Below are positions 33,275 to 42,642 of a stretch of 64,000 bases of DNA, in pieces (position 1 is the first letter of the stretch; each line of letters starts with the position of its first letter). Location of the stretch: the NCBI RefSeq assembly GCF_018617855.1, contig NZ_JACSKY010000001.1:1-64000 (forward strand), read 5' to 3'. Below the pieces are notes generated by a model. The model had not been told where the DNA came from. It was given only the letters and a program-made list of their open reading frames with translations, and searched no databases. A program made the position numbers and the translations under genes. This DNA comes from Exiguobacterium qingdaonense (lineage in GTDB: Bacteria; Bacillota; Bacilli; Exiguobacteriales; Exiguobacteriaceae).

Positions 33275-35680
33275 ATGTCGACGATTCAACACATTTTAAA
33301 CCTATCTCTCGAACAGGTCGTCGGTGACCGGTTCGGGCGTTATTCGAAATATATCATTCAAGACCGCGCCTTGCCGGACGCACGTGACGGTCTCAAACCC
33401 GTGCAGCGTCGGATCCTTTACGCGATGCACCATGAGGGGAATACGAACGAAAAGCCGTACCGGAAGTCCGCGAAGACGGTCGGGAACGTCATCGGGAACT
33501 ATCACCCGCACGGCGACTCGTCCGTCTATGAGGCGATGGTACGTCTCTCTCAAGACTGGAAACTCCGCTATCCGCTCATCGACATGCACGGGAACAACGG
33601 GTCGATGGACGGTGACCCGGCAGCGGCCATGCGTTATACGGAAGCGCGTCTCTCGAAGATTGCGGGCGTCATGCTGACATCGATTGCGAAGAACACGGTC
33701 GACTACACACCGAACTTTGACGATTCGACAGAAGAGCCGCTCGTCTTGCCGTCACTCCTCCCGAACCTGCTCATGAACGGTACGACAGGGATCTCGGCCG
33801 GTTATGCCACGGAGATTCCGCCACATAACTTGACGGAAGTGCTCAACCTTGCCATCGCACGGCTGAAGGGCCAAGTCGATACGGCGAAAGACGCCCTCGG
33901 ATACGTCACAGGACCGGACTTCCCGACCGGAGGGACGGTCATGGGGAAAGACGGCATCTTGAAGGCGTTCGAGACCGGTAAAGGAAAGGTCATCATTCGG
34001 GCGAAGTCAGAGATTGAGAAACTAAAGGGTGGTCGTGAACAGATTACGATCACAGAACTCCCGTATGAAGTGAACAAGGCGAACCTCGTCAAAAAGATGG
34101 AGGAGCTCCGTCTCGATCGAAAGGTCGAAGGGGTCGCGGAAGTGCGTGATGAGACGGACCGGACGGGTCTTCGTGTCGTCATCGAGTTGAAAAAAGAAGC
34201 GGACGCGGAAGGTGTCTTACACTTCTTCTTGAAGCATACAGACCTCCAGCTCGCCTATAACTACAACATGGTCTCCATCGTGAATCGGACACCGAAACAG
34301 ATGGGGATCGTCCCGATCATCGACGCCTATTTGAAACACGTCGAAGAGGTCGTGACACGACGGACGACGTTCGAGCTCGAACAGGCGAAAAAACGTGCCG
34401 AAATCGTCGATGCCTTGGAGCAAGCCATCTCGGTCCTCGATGAGACGCTCGAATTGATCCGTTCCGCAAAAGACAAGGCGGATGCGAAGAAAAAACTGAT
34501 GGAGCGGTTCTCCTTCTCTGAACGACAAGCCGAAGCGGTCGTCATGCTCCAATTATATCGACTCACGAATACGGACATCGTCGAGTTGCAAAAAGAAGCA
34601 AAGGCGCTCCAAAAAGAGATTGCCCGCCTCTCAAACATCCTCGAGGTGGATGCGACGAAACGTAGATTGATCGTGAAAGAACTTACGGCATTGCGTGACG
34701 AGTTCGGAGATGACCGTCGTTCGGTCATCGAGTCGGAAGTTGAGGAATTAAAACTGAAGACGGAAGTCATGATTGCTGTCGAGGAGACGATGGTATTCGT
34801 CAGTCGTGACGGGTACGTCAAACGTGCCTCGATGCGCTCGTATGGCGCCTCGAGTGACGTCTTACCAGAGATGAAAGAGAAGGATCGTCCGCTTCTCACG
34901 ACACAAGCCATGACGACGGACCACTTGCTCGTTTGGACGAACAAGGGCAGCTATCTCCTCATCCCGATCCATCAGATCCCTGAATCGAAGTGGAAGGATG
35001 CCGGACAACATGTCGCCAACCTCGTCCCGATTGAAGGGGAACAGGTCATCTCGGCAGACGTCGTCTCGACGTTCGATACGGACGCCCATTGCCTCTTCGT
35101 GACGAAAGACGGCATGGTCAAGCGTACACCGTTACGCGACTATGACGCGCAGCGGAAATCGAAACCGCTCATGGCTTTGAAGTTAAAAGGTGATGACGAG
35201 GTCGTCTTCGCCGGAATCAGTGACGGTCCAGGGCAGTTATTCCTCGTCTCAGAGCGTGGATACGGTCTCTGGTTCAAAGAGGACGACGTCCCGGTCGTCG
35301 GACAGCGGGCGGCCGGTGTGAAGGCGATGAATCTTAAAGACGGTGACGTCGTCGCCGATGCCTTCTCCTTCTTCACACCACCGTTGTTCGTCCTCGTGAC
35401 GCAGCGTGGGGCGGTCAAGAAGATGAAACTTGAAGACCAGTTCGATTGCACGAACCGCAACCTTCGTGGCACGATGCTCATTCGTGAGGTCAAATCAAAA
35501 CCGCACCAAATCCGTCGTGTGCTCCCTGTACATGGGGATGAGACATTGCATATCGCCGGGAAAGAGAAGGCAAAACAAGTGAAGACAAAAACGCTTACGC
35601 TACTCGACCGCTATGCCAATGGGTCGTTCGTCTTCGACGAAGACTCGTTCGGCGAGATTGAAGATGTCTATCTCGACTAA
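33275..35680 (+). CDS. parC: DNA topoisomerase IV subunit A (ParC)
   Basis: The 801-residue DNA-cleaving subunit. The winged-helix domain has the catalytic Tyr121 in AAAMRYTEARLS; the quinolone-contact region reads HPHGDSSVYEAM with Ser82 and Glu86, matching Ser80 and Glu84 of staphylococcal GrlA in the unmutated state. A coiled-coil tower (about residues 350-490) and a six-bladed C-terminal beta-pinwheel follow. It starts two bases after the parE stop with its ribosome site inside parE, so the two are made together. Confidence 0.95.
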   Translation: MSTIQHILNLSLEQVVGDRFGRYSKYIIQDRALPDARDGLKPVQRRILYAMHHEGNTNEKPYRKSAKTVGNVIGNYHPHGDSSVYEAMVRLSQDWKLRYPLIDMHGNNGSMDGDPAAAMRYTEARLSKIAGVMLTSIAKNTVDYTPNFDDSTEEPLVLPSLLPNLLMNGTTGISAGYATEIPPHNLTEVLNLAIARLKGQVDTAKDALGYVTGPDFPTGGTVMGKDGILKAFETGKGKVIIRAKSEIEKLKGGREQITITELPYEVNKANLVKKMEELRLDRKVEGVAEVRDETDRTGLRVVIELKKEADAEGVLHFFLKHTDLQLAYNYNMVSIVNRTPKQMGIVPIIDAYLKHVEEVVTRRTTFELEQAKKRAEIVDALEQAISVLDETLELIRSAKDKADAKKKLMERFSFSERQAEAVVMLQLYRLTNTDIVELQKEAKALQKEIARLSNILEVDATKRRLIVKELTALRDEFGDDRRSVIESEVEELKLKTEVMIAVEETMVFVSRDGYVKRASMRSYGASSDVLPEMKEKDRPLLTTQAMTTDHLLVWTNKGSYLLIPIHQIPESKWKDAGQHVANLVPIEGEQVISADVVSTFDTDAHCLFVTKDGMVKRTPLRDYDAQRKSKPLMALKLKGDDEVVFAGISDGPGQLFLVSERGYGLWFKEDDVPVVGQRAAGVKAMNLKDGDVVADAFSFFTPPLFVLVTQRGAVKKMKLEDQFDCTNRNLRGTMLIREVKSKPHQIRRVLPVHGDETLHIAGKEKAKQVKTKTLTLLDRYANGSFVFDEDSFGEIEDVYLD

Positions 35681-35682
35681 TC

Positions 35683-35726
35683 AAAGGACCTGTGAATCCG
35701 GCTGATTGCCGCTCACAGGTCTTTTT
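35683..35726 (+). terminator. Terminator of parEC
   Basis: GACCTGTGA (35687-35695) pairs with TCACAGGTC (35713-35721), with an inner CGGC/GCCG stem, and is followed by TTTTT. Confidence 0.8.
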
Positions 35727-35820
35727 GCATCATCACTTAGACGAAATCACTTGAACTGTAAAAGGAAAACACGACGATTTGCCGAATGAAACATGTAGGA
35801 CAAAAGATAGGGGGATCTAT

Positions 35821-36438
35821 ATGTCTCAATGGCTGACGTGGGCGAAACGGATTCAGGCGCTGTCTCAGGCCGGTCTGACGTTCACACGTGATCAATATGA
35901 CCGAGAACGTTATGAAGAGTTACAGGAGATTGCAAAAGAAATGTTTATGCGACATTCAGATTTATCGGATGAATCCATCTCGCAATTGGTCCATGTTAAC
36001 GGATATCCGACACCGAAACTCGATGTGCGAGGCGTCGTCTTCAAAGGGGACCGCCTCTTGCTCGTCAAAGAACGTTCGGACGGATTGTGGACGTTACCGG
36101 GCGGGTTCTGCGAAGTGAATCAGTCACCTGCCTCAAACATCATCAAAGAAGTGGAGGAAGAGGCTGGCCTTGATGTGATTCCATTGCGTCTGTTAGCACT
36201 GTTCGATATGCACGAACATCCACACCCGCCGCTTTCTGAACACTATTACAAACTGTTTATCGAGTGCGCACTGATCGGTGACGGGGAAGGGGCAGCCGGT
36301 ACGGAGACGAGTGACGTCGGGTTCTTCGAACGAGACGACTTGCCGGAACTTTCGCTTGCCCGTAATACACTCGAACAGATTCATATGTGCTTTGAAGCGC
36401 ACTGGCAAGAAGAAGACTGGACTACTTTATTCGATTAG
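35821..36438 (+). CDS. NUDIX hydrolase with N-terminal helical domain
   Basis: A 205-residue enzyme. Residues about 1-60 form the helical NUDIX N-terminal domain found with ADP-ribose pyrophosphatase-like members (WLTWAKRIQALSQAGLTFTRDQYDRERYEEL). The NUDIX box spans GGFCEVNQSPASNIIKEVEEEAGL, with Lys in place of the usual Arg before the EVxEE core. It hydrolyses nucleoside diphosphates linked to another group; the substrate is not deducible. ATG 35821 follows AGGGGGA. It begins a short operon with the MBL and GNAT genes. Confidence 0.85.
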   Translation: MSQWLTWAKRIQALSQAGLTFTRDQYDRERYEELQEIAKEMFMRHSDLSDESISQLVHVNGYPTPKLDVRGVVFKGDRLLLVKERSDGLWTLPGGFCEVNQSPASNIIKEVEEEAGLDVIPLRLLALFDMHEHPHPPLSEHYYKLFIECALIGDGEGAAGTETSDVGFFERDDLPELSLARNTLEQIHMCFEAHWQEEDWTTLFD

Positions 36439-36450
36439 GAGGCCGATTCG

Positions 36451-37164
36451 ATGAAAGTGAGACGATACGGACATATCCATCAACTTACCTTTTTTGCCCC
36501 TGTGTTACCGATTAACGTTCAACTCGTTGAGCATGAACTCGGGCTCGTGTTGATTGATACGGCGCTCGAGCGGAATGCATCACAAATCTTGTCTTATATC
36601 GATGAACTCGATAAACCGCTTCTCGCCATTTTATTGACACATGCCCACGCGGACCATGTCGGTGGGGTGGACGCGATCAAAGCGGAGCATCCGCTCGCTG
36701 ACCTGTTCATCTCTCGTCGCGACGCCCGGCTGTTAACGGGAGACCGGTCACTCGAAGAGGCGGAACAGAATAAAATTCGTGGTTCGTTGCCGACGATTCG
36801 CTCTACGCCAGATACGCTGCTTGAACCCGGCGAGCGGTTGTTCGGTTTACGAGTTCTTGATGCGGCCGGGCATACACCGGGCTCCATCGCGTTTTATGAC
36901 GAATTGAATCGGGTTTTGTTTGCAGGGGACGCTTTTCAATCACAAGGCGGTGCGGCTGTGGCAGGGGACGTGCGTCCATTGTTCCCACTTCCTGGACTTG
37001 CGACGTGGAACCGCTCGGTGGCGACAGAGAATGCGGAGCGGTTAGTGGATCTATCACCGCTCCTTACGTTTGTCGGGCATGGCTCGCCACTCAAAGGGAC
37101 ACATCGTCTCTATTTGGCTCTGAAAAGGGCGAAACGAAAGCGGGCAAGGAAGTTTGTCCGCTAG
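36451..37164 (+). CDS. Metallo-beta-lactamase-fold hydrolase
   Basis: A 237-residue MBL-fold protein. THAHADHVGG supplies the HxHxDH metal motif (about residues 66-71); AAGHTPGSIAFY and FAGDAF give the further His and Asp ligands, and GHGSP the last His. The family includes glyoxalase II-like thioesterases and many uncharacterised hydrolases. It starts twelve bases after the NUDIX stop with AGGAGG and ends near the GNAT start, so it is in the same operon. Confidence 0.87.
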   Translation: MKVRRYGHIHQLTFFAPVLPINVQLVEHELGLVLIDTALERNASQILSYIDELDKPLLAILLTHAHADHVGGVDAIKAEHPLADLFISRRDARLLTGDRSLEEAEQNKIRGSLPTIRSTPDTLLEPGERLFGLRVLDAAGHTPGSIAFYDELNRVLFAGDAFQSQGGAAVAGDVRPLFPLPGLATWNRSVATENAERLVDLSPLLTFVGHGSPLKGTHRLYLALKRAKRKRARKFVR

Positions 37165-37182
37165 ATTATGGGGGATGAGACG

Positions 37183-37635
37183 ATGCAGTTAAAAGAAATC
37201 CAAAATCATCGATTCGAACAGGCCCAAAAGATGCTCGAGATTCAACGAAATGCTTATGCCGTCGAAGCTGAACTGATCGGGTTTGATGAAATCCCAGCGC
37301 GCTATGAGACGATTGATGTCATCCAAAACTTGCCTGGAACGAGCTACGGCTTATATACCGAGGAACAATTGATTGGTTTTGTGACGGTAGAGACATCAGA
37401 GAAGACGGTCGAGATCACGAAACTATGCATTGACCCGACATATTTCCGTGCTAAACTTGCGACGACGCTACTCGAGCATATGCTGAACATCCATGAAGGG
37501 AAACTCATCTATGTGCATACAGGAAAACATAATGGACCTGCGAGGCGGCTCTACACGAAGCTTGGATTCGTGCCGAGTGCCGAGTTTGAACCAGAACCCG
37601 GTGTCACATTGATTCGTTATACACATACATCTTAA
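37183..37635 (+). CDS. GNAT-family N-acetyltransferase
   Basis: A 150-residue acetyltransferase fold: VEITKLCIDPTYFRAKLATTLLEHML is the beta4-alpha3 segment that binds acetyl-CoA, although the usual RGxGxG loop is replaced by FRAKLA, and NGPARRLYTKLGF is the typical C-terminal motif. The substrate is unknown. ATG 37183 follows GGGGGA at good spacing; the ATG at 37168 lacks one. It is the last gene of the NUDIX/MBL/GNAT operon. Confidence 0.8.
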   Translation: MQLKEIQNHRFEQAQKMLEIQRNAYAVEAELIGFDEIPARYETIDVIQNLPGTSYGLYTEEQLIGFVTVETSEKTVEITKLCIDPTYFRAKLATTLLEHMLNIHEGKLIYVHTGKHNGPARRLYTKLGFVPSAEFEPEPGVTLIRYTHTS

Positions 37636-37639
37636 TTTC

Positions 37640-37720
<81 letters not shown>

Positions 37721-38020
37721 AAAAGAAAAAATGAGTTTGTCTTCGTATGAATTGTCCTCTCTCCCATTCATCTTTTCTCTTTGACGATCATGTTTAATCA
37801 ATCTGGAATGAGAGTTTGATTACCTTATGATCACAGTACTGTTCCATTCAGTAATCATACCTGTATCACTCATTTGAACGCATAATTCAAGCTAATGATA
37901 ACGCTTTATGAATGTACGTTTCAAAGTAACGTTTAACCTGTTTAACTCGACCTTTAAAGTTGCTAGACCGCCGGAGTCATGCTATTTTTAGACAGACGAA
38001 ACATCTAAGGAGGAAGTCTT
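37721..38020. promoter_or_regulatory. Long upstream region of the amino-acid ABC genes
   Basis: No gene is visible. TTGCTA (37960-37965), 17 bases and TATTTT (37983-37988) form a plausible sigma-A promoter 33 bases before the GTG start. A cre-like ATGATAACGCTTTAT at about 37898-37912 and two TTTAAC repeats at 37932 and 37941 could be regulatory. I see no riboswitch or T-box. Confidence 0.4.
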
Positions 38021-38869
38021 GTGAAACGAACAACAAAAGGTTTGGCAGCAGCTTTATTTTTAGCAATCCCACTCGCCGCTTGTGGTGATGATAGCACGGA
38101 TCAAGCAAATCCGACACGCTGGGAAGAAATTCAAGAAGAAGGAACATTGACGGTCGGGACGGCTGGTACGCTCTACCCCGCCTCTTTCCGTGAAGAAGAG
38201 AGTGATACGCTGACAGGATTCGATGTAGAGCTCATGAAAGAAGTCGCCGAGCGTCTCGACCTTGAAATCGAGTTCAAGGAGATGGCGTTTGACAACATGT
38301 TGACGAGCGTCCAAAACGGTCAAGTTGACGTGGCCGCAAACGATATCTCCGTCACAGAGGATCGTAAAGAGAAGTTCGCTTTCTCAAAACCATATAAATA
38401 CACGTACGGGACAGCGATTGTACGAAAGAGCGACCTTTCCGGAATCAAATCACTTGAGGATTTGAAAGGTAAGAGAGCCGCTGGGGAAGCGACGACCGTC
38501 TTTATGGACGTGGCACGTCAGTACGATGCCGAAGAAGTGATCTACGATAACGCGACGAACGACCAATATTTACGTGACGTCTCGACAGGTCGGACAGACG
38601 TCATCTTGAACGACTACTATTTGCAGACACTTGCCCTAGCCTTCTTCCCTGAGTTCGATATCACGATCCACCCAGATATCGCCTATAACCCGCAAGAAGT
38701 CGCTTTCTTGATGAGCAATGAAAATAGCGAACTTCAAGAGAATATCGATCGGGTATTAGATGAAATGCTTGAAGATGGCACGATTAAGTCATTATCCGAG
38801 CAATTTTATAATGGTGCGGATGTCTCTGTCGAACCTGACGTAGACGCGACGATCGTCGAAACGAAGTAA
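38021..38869 (+). CDS. Amino-acid ABC transporter substrate-binding lipoprotein
   Basis: A 282-residue lipoprotein with signal peptide and lipobox LAAC, then a type II periplasmic-binding fold: GTLTVGTAGTLYPASFREEESDTLTGFDVELMKEVAERLDLEIEFKEMAFDNMLTSVQNGQVDVAANDISVTEDRKEKFAFSKPY is the classical family 3 solute-binding signature. It should capture an amino acid such as cystine or glutamine outside the membrane. The start is GTG 38021 with AAGGAGGA upstream. The permease follows after seven bases, but no ATPase gene is nearby. Confidence 0.88.
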   Translation: MKRTTKGLAAALFLAIPLAACGDDSTDQANPTRWEEIQEEGTLTVGTAGTLYPASFREEESDTLTGFDVELMKEVAERLDLEIEFKEMAFDNMLTSVQNGQVDVAANDISVTEDRKEKFAFSKPYKYTYGTAIVRKSDLSGIKSLEDLKGKRAAGEATTVFMDVARQYDAEEVIYDNATNDQYLRDVSTGRTDVILNDYYLQTLALAFFPEFDITIHPDIAYNPQEVAFLMSNENSELQENIDRVLDEMLEDGTIKSLSEQFYNGADVSVEPDVDATIVETK

Positions 38870-38876
38870 GATTGGT

Positions 38877-39575
38877 ATGACGTTCTCAGACATCAAATGG
38901 GACGCCATCTTTGACGTAGACCTGGCGATTAAATCAATCCCTTATCTGTTAGGCGGGCTACCGAACACGCTCTGGATCTCGTTCGTCAGCATGTTTTTCG
39001 GACTCGTACTCGGTCTATTATTGGCGCTCGGGAAACTGTCTCCGACTCGTCTCCTTCGCTATCCGTCGACTTTCTATATCTCGTTCATGCGTGGCGTGCC
39101 CATTTTGATCATCTTGTTCATCCTCTATTCAGGATTTCCCTTCATCGGGATTGAGTTCGCCGCCTTGACGGCAGCGATCCTTGGGTTTAGTTTGAACTCT
39201 GCCGCCTATATCGCCGAGATTATCCGCGCCTCGATTCGCGCGGTCGATGACGGTCAGGTAGAAGCGGCCCGCTCACTCGGAATGGGAAAATGGTTGACGC
39301 TAAAAGGGGTCGTCTTGCCACAGGCAACACGAATCGCCCTCCCCCCCCTCTCAAACGTCTTCCTCGACTTGATCAAGGCGAGTTCGCTTGCGGCGATGAT
39401 CACCGTGCCCGAGATATTCAATAAGGCGAAGATTGTCGGGGGGCGGGAATTTGACTACATGACCGTTTATATTGTCGTGGCATTGATCTACTGGGTCATC
39501 TGCACGTTCATGTCGTTTTTCCAAGAATGGCTCGAACGACATTTCGAACGGTACTTGGATTCTCCGAAACGCTGA
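38877..39575 (+). CDS. Amino-acid ABC transporter permease
   Basis: A 232-residue inner-membrane permease of the HisM/GlnP type with about five helices. The EAA loop reads VEAARSLGMGKWLTLKGVVLPQATRIALPPLSN (about residues 130-165), the site that docks the ATPase. It is cotranscribed with the binding protein. The operon ends at the terminator 39574-39606 without an ATP-binding subunit, so the transporter must borrow one encoded elsewhere. Confidence 0.9.
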   Translation: MTFSDIKWDAIFDVDLAIKSIPYLLGGLPNTLWISFVSMFFGLVLGLLLALGKLSPTRLLRYPSTFYISFMRGVPILIILFILYSGFPFIGIEFAALTAAILGFSLNSAAYIAEIIRASIRAVDDGQVEAARSLGMGKWLTLKGVVLPQATRIALPPLSNVFLDLIKASSLAAMITVPEIFNKAKIVGGREFDYMTVYIVVALIYWVICTFMSFFQEWLERHFERYLDSPKR

Positions 39576-39606
39576 CTGACTGGCATTTGCCAGTCGGTCT
39601 TTTTTT
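39574..39606 (+). terminator. Terminator of the ABC operon
   Basis: GACTGACTGGC (39574-39584) pairs with GCCAGTCGGTC (39589-39599) with one wobble, followed by seven T. Confidence 0.85.
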
Positions 39607-39689
39607 GTGAAATGGATTTTTGATACATCTGTCGAACTGATTATGCTATGATTTTCTTAATTATCAGAAAAATATAGGGGGATTTTTGA

Positions 39690-40598
39690 ATGAATCATCC
39701 ATGGGTTTCACATTTAAATGATCAAGTGATTGGTCAATCGAAAGCAATCAAACTCGCATCGATTGCGTTACTATCAGGGGGGCACGTCTTACTTGAAGAC
39801 CGTCCTGGCACGGGGAAGACGACCTTGGCGCGTAGTCTAGCGAGTTCTATATCGGCAACGTTTCAGCGTGTGCAGTGTACTCCGGACACATTACCGAGTG
39901 ATATTTTAGGGATGGAGCTATTCAATCCGACGACTGGTGCATTCGAACGTAGGACGGGACCGATTTTCACGTCGATTTTACTCGTCGATGAGATCAATCG
40001 GACGACACCACGCACGCAATCCGCTTTGCTTGAGGCGATGCAGGAACGTCAAGTGACACTCGGGGAAGTGTCACTCAAGTTACCGGATCCGTTCTTTATG
40101 ATCGCCACACAGAACCCGTTTGACGGACAAGGGACGTTCCCGCTCCCACAAGCGCAGTTAGACCGCTTCCTCTTCAAGTTGACGCTCGCTCCCCTGTCGC
40201 GAGATTCCGAACGACGATTGATTCGAAATGAACATCTTGCGACTGAATCCTTCTCTCTGCGACAGGACGAGTTGTTGAACATGCAGCAAGAGGTACAAGG
40301 TGTCCGATTCCACGAGGCGATGGAGGATTATTTACTCGATTTGATGGAATCCCTTCGTCACCACCGAGACATCGAGGTCGGACCAAGTCCCCGAGCGACA
40401 CTCGCTTACACGATTGCAGCCCGTGCACATGCCTATATGGAAGGGCGGGATTACGTCTCACCAGAGGATATTCGCGCACTCGCGATTCCGATTTTAGGGC
40501 ACCGGCTCGTCTTGACGGTCGAAGCATCATTGAAAACGAAACCATCAAAGTTAATCAAAGCCGTACTCGAGACCATCCCGGTCCCATCAGAGGTGTGA
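39690..40598 (+). CDS. MoxR-type AAA+ ATPase (cluster 1)
   Basis: A 302-residue AAA+ chaperone-like ATPase. Walker A is RPGTGKTTLA (about residues 38-47), Walker B ILLVDEINR, sensor 1 ATQNPFDGQGTFPLPQAQLDRFLF and the C-terminal lid VGPSPRATLAYTIAARAHAYMEGRDYVSPEDI. MoxR proteins act with DUF58/VWA partners in assembling or maturing other complexes. It is the first gene of a three-gene operon with DUF58 and a DUF4129-like protein; a paralogous and damaged operon is at 58104-62310. Confidence 0.9.
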   Translation: MNHPWVSHLNDQVIGQSKAIKLASIALLSGGHVLLEDRPGTGKTTLARSLASSISATFQRVQCTPDTLPSDILGMELFNPTTGAFERRTGPIFTSILLVDEINRTTPRTQSALLEAMQERQVTLGEVSLKLPDPFFMIATQNPFDGQGTFPLPQAQLDRFLFKLTLAPLSRDSERRLIRNEHLATESFSLRQDELLNMQQEVQGVRFHEAMEDYLLDLMESLRHHRDIEVGPSPRATLAYTIAARAHAYMEGRDYVSPEDIRALAIPILGHRLVLTVEASLKTKPSKLIKAVLETIPVPSEV

Positions 40599-40599
40599 G

Positions 40600-41628
40600 A
40601 TGCAGTTAGTCAGCCCACGCTATCTCGAGTCCGGCTATATGTGGCTCTTGTTCGTCGTAGGGGTCTTCACGGCACTGTATGGCAACGTCTTGATTGCGAG
40701 TCTATTGATCGGGTTCAGTCTATACGCACTGATCATGCCTTCAATCATGTTTCGGTTGGCGGAGTATATCCATGTCGACCTCACAGAAGAACTGAAGCTG
40801 TTTCCAAATGATGAGACCGTCTATGTATTGAAACTTGTGTCAACGGCGAAAGTGCCACTCGGCGTCGTAAGGCTATCCGGTTATTTGCATCCGACCGTCG
40901 AATCGGAAGGTCATGCGTTTTGGCGGCAAGAGAACTTTGTCGAGACGAACGCGACCGTCGACTTCACGATCCCGCTCCATGCGAAGAAACGTGGCCCGAT
41001 CCGTCTCGAAGCAATCGGATTGGAAATCCGAGATCCGTTACGCATGTTCTCACTATACAAAGAGGAGTCACTCCCGCGCATCGGCCATGTATTCCCCGAG
41101 TTCTCGCCATATCCGATTCCGAAACGCCCTCCTACCCTCCCTGGTGAAGAGATGGTCCGGCATAGCGCCTATCGTGACCCGGAGACGTTCCAGTCGGTCA
41201 CCCCGTATCATGGACAGCCGATGCGACAATTGTATTGGTCCGCTTATGCAAAGACGGGAGAACTGCTCGCCCGAACCGAGCAACCCGTACAAGCGAATGA
41301 GTACGTCATCGTCCTGGACTTGTTGACAAAGGATGGACGGGCCCTTACCTATCAGATGGAACGCCTCATCTCGCAAGCTGCCGCATTATGTCGCGATTTT
41401 GAGAAAGAGAATGCGAGTTACGGTCTGATCGTACCGACGCTCACAAAAGATGGAATCACGTACGACCTGCAACCCGGAAGCGGCGAGGTGCATTTCCGTA
41501 AGATCATGACGACGTTCGCTTGCCTGTCAGAAAGCGATTTTCCGCTCGCCCGTTCCTTGTTTGAACGAAAAGTGGCCAGATATAGCGGCAATCAGTCGAT
41601 TTTACGATTGGGGGGTGACGGTCAATGA
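40600..41628 (+). CDS. DUF58 domain protein (cluster 1)
   Basis: A 342-residue protein with two N-terminal hydrophobic segments and a C-terminal DUF58 domain, recognised by the RHSAYRDPETFQSVTPYHGQPMRQLYWSAYAKTGELLARTEQPVQANEYVIVLD block, which precedes a VWA-like fold. It starts one base after the moxR stop and overlaps the next gene by ATGA. It is expected at the membrane, working with MoxR. Confidence 0.85.
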   Translation: MQLVSPRYLESGYMWLLFVVGVFTALYGNVLIASLLIGFSLYALIMPSIMFRLAEYIHVDLTEELKLFPNDETVYVLKLVSTAKVPLGVVRLSGYLHPTVESEGHAFWRQENFVETNATVDFTIPLHAKKRGPIRLEAIGLEIRDPLRMFSLYKEESLPRIGHVFPEFSPYPIPKRPPTLPGEEMVRHSAYRDPETFQSVTPYHGQPMRQLYWSAYAKTGELLARTEQPVQANEYVIVLDLLTKDGRALTYQMERLISQAAALCRDFEKENASYGLIVPTLTKDGITYDLQPGSGEVHFRKIMTTFACLSESDFPLARSLFERKVARYSGNQSILRLGGDGQ

Positions 41629-42602
41629 GATGGTTATGGTGGGTCTTTGCTGCATTTTATATCGGACATGTATTTCCACTCCTCTTTTTGTTGACGCTCC
41701 GCATCCCTCGGAATACGCAACTCATCGTTCAGACGGTGATGAGTATTAGCGCTCTCTACTTCTCGTATGAGATGAGTCTAGTCCTGTTGGTCTTCACATA
41801 CGTCCATGCATTCATTCGGACGTTGGACTGGACGGACCGCTATGCGATGGCAAGTGTCTTATTTTTGGTGGCGGACTGGTTGTTCCCTCCGGCATCGCAA
41901 CCGCTCGCGATGGTCCTCTTCCCGTTCATTTTTTTGATTTGGCAACGGAACTTGTATTACCGTCGCGATTACAAGCGGATGGTGATGATGCTGGTCCTTG
42001 GTTTAGGCATCGGTTTAACACTCTCCCTCATCATCCGGACGATTAAAGAGTTACTGTTTGGGAATCTTGTCGCATGGATCAGTCCGTTCTTATTATGGAT
42101 GGGTAGCTGGTTTGATGGGATCGAGCTCGATCCGAACGACCGTGTGAACCGATTCCTCATACCGGACAACCCGAACTTGGATGCGGAGACGGTGGCACAG
42201 GAGACACTGCTCGAGTCGGCCTCGAACAACTCGTTTTTTTTCATCGGGATATTCGTGGTCCTCTTAATGCTCGGTGTAGGATTGTTCTTCTATCTGCAAA
42301 AGCGGAAAGACATCCAAGAAGATGGCTTGATCCCGAGGAGTATTCATCATCCCACACTCTCGGATAAACGAATCGTCCGTTCCCCTCGTCAAATTCAGCT
42401 CCTTGAGACGGGACGGAAGCTCGAACAGCGGCATCCTCGTCTCCGGGAAGAGACGGTGACCGATTGGCTTAAGCGAATCGAGTTCACGAACTATAGGCTC
42501 TATGCAGAATGGTTAGAGGCTGCGGAATACGGAGACAAGGAAGCCCCACAAGACATCAATGATTCATTCATCCGACTCGTCGAACAAGTAAAAAAACGCT
42601 AA
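41625..42602 (+). CDS. Membrane protein with DUF4129-like C-terminus (cluster 1)
   Basis: A 325-residue protein with about six membrane segments in residues 1-160, an extracytoplasmic stretch, another membrane helix (about residues 205-230) and a cytoplasmic tail. The tail LETGRKLEQRHPRLREETVTDWLKRIEF resembles the DUF4129 end of transglutaminase-type proteins found in MoxR/DUF58 clusters. No transglutaminase catalytic domain is present. It is translationally coupled to the DUF58 gene. Confidence 0.7.
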   Translation: MRWLWWVFAAFYIGHVFPLLFLLTLRIPRNTQLIVQTVMSISALYFSYEMSLVLLVFTYVHAFIRTLDWTDRYAMASVLFLVADWLFPPASQPLAMVLFPFIFLIWQRNLYYRRDYKRMVMMLVLGLGIGLTLSLIIRTIKELLFGNLVAWISPFLLWMGSWFDGIELDPNDRVNRFLIPDNPNLDAETVAQETLLESASNNSFFFIGIFVVLLMLGVGLFFYLQKRKDIQEDGLIPRSIHHPTLSDKRIVRSPRQIQLLETGRKLEQRHPRLREETVTDWLKRIEFTNYRLYAEWLEAAEYGDKEAPQDINDSFIRLVEQVKKR

Positions 42603-42603
42603 A

Positions 42604-42638
42604 AAACATCCGGTGAGGAATTCCTCTACCGGATGTTT
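42604..42638 (+). terminator. Terminator of MoxR cluster 1
   Basis: AAACATCCGGT (42604-42614) pairs with ACCGGATGTTT (42628-42638), with an inner GAGGAATTCCTC stem. It can also serve the convergent cls gene. Confidence 0.8.
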
Positions 42639-42642
42639 CGCG

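Noticed and set aside
34327-34944. 205-residue minus-strand frame inside parC
   Set aside because: Serine-rich shadow of the coiled-coil part of parC; no start signal and no recognisable domain.
37721-38020. Possible riboswitch or T-box before the amino-acid ABC genes
   Set aside because: No T-box sequence, specifier stem, S-box or lysine-riboswitch core was visible; only a promoter and short repeats.
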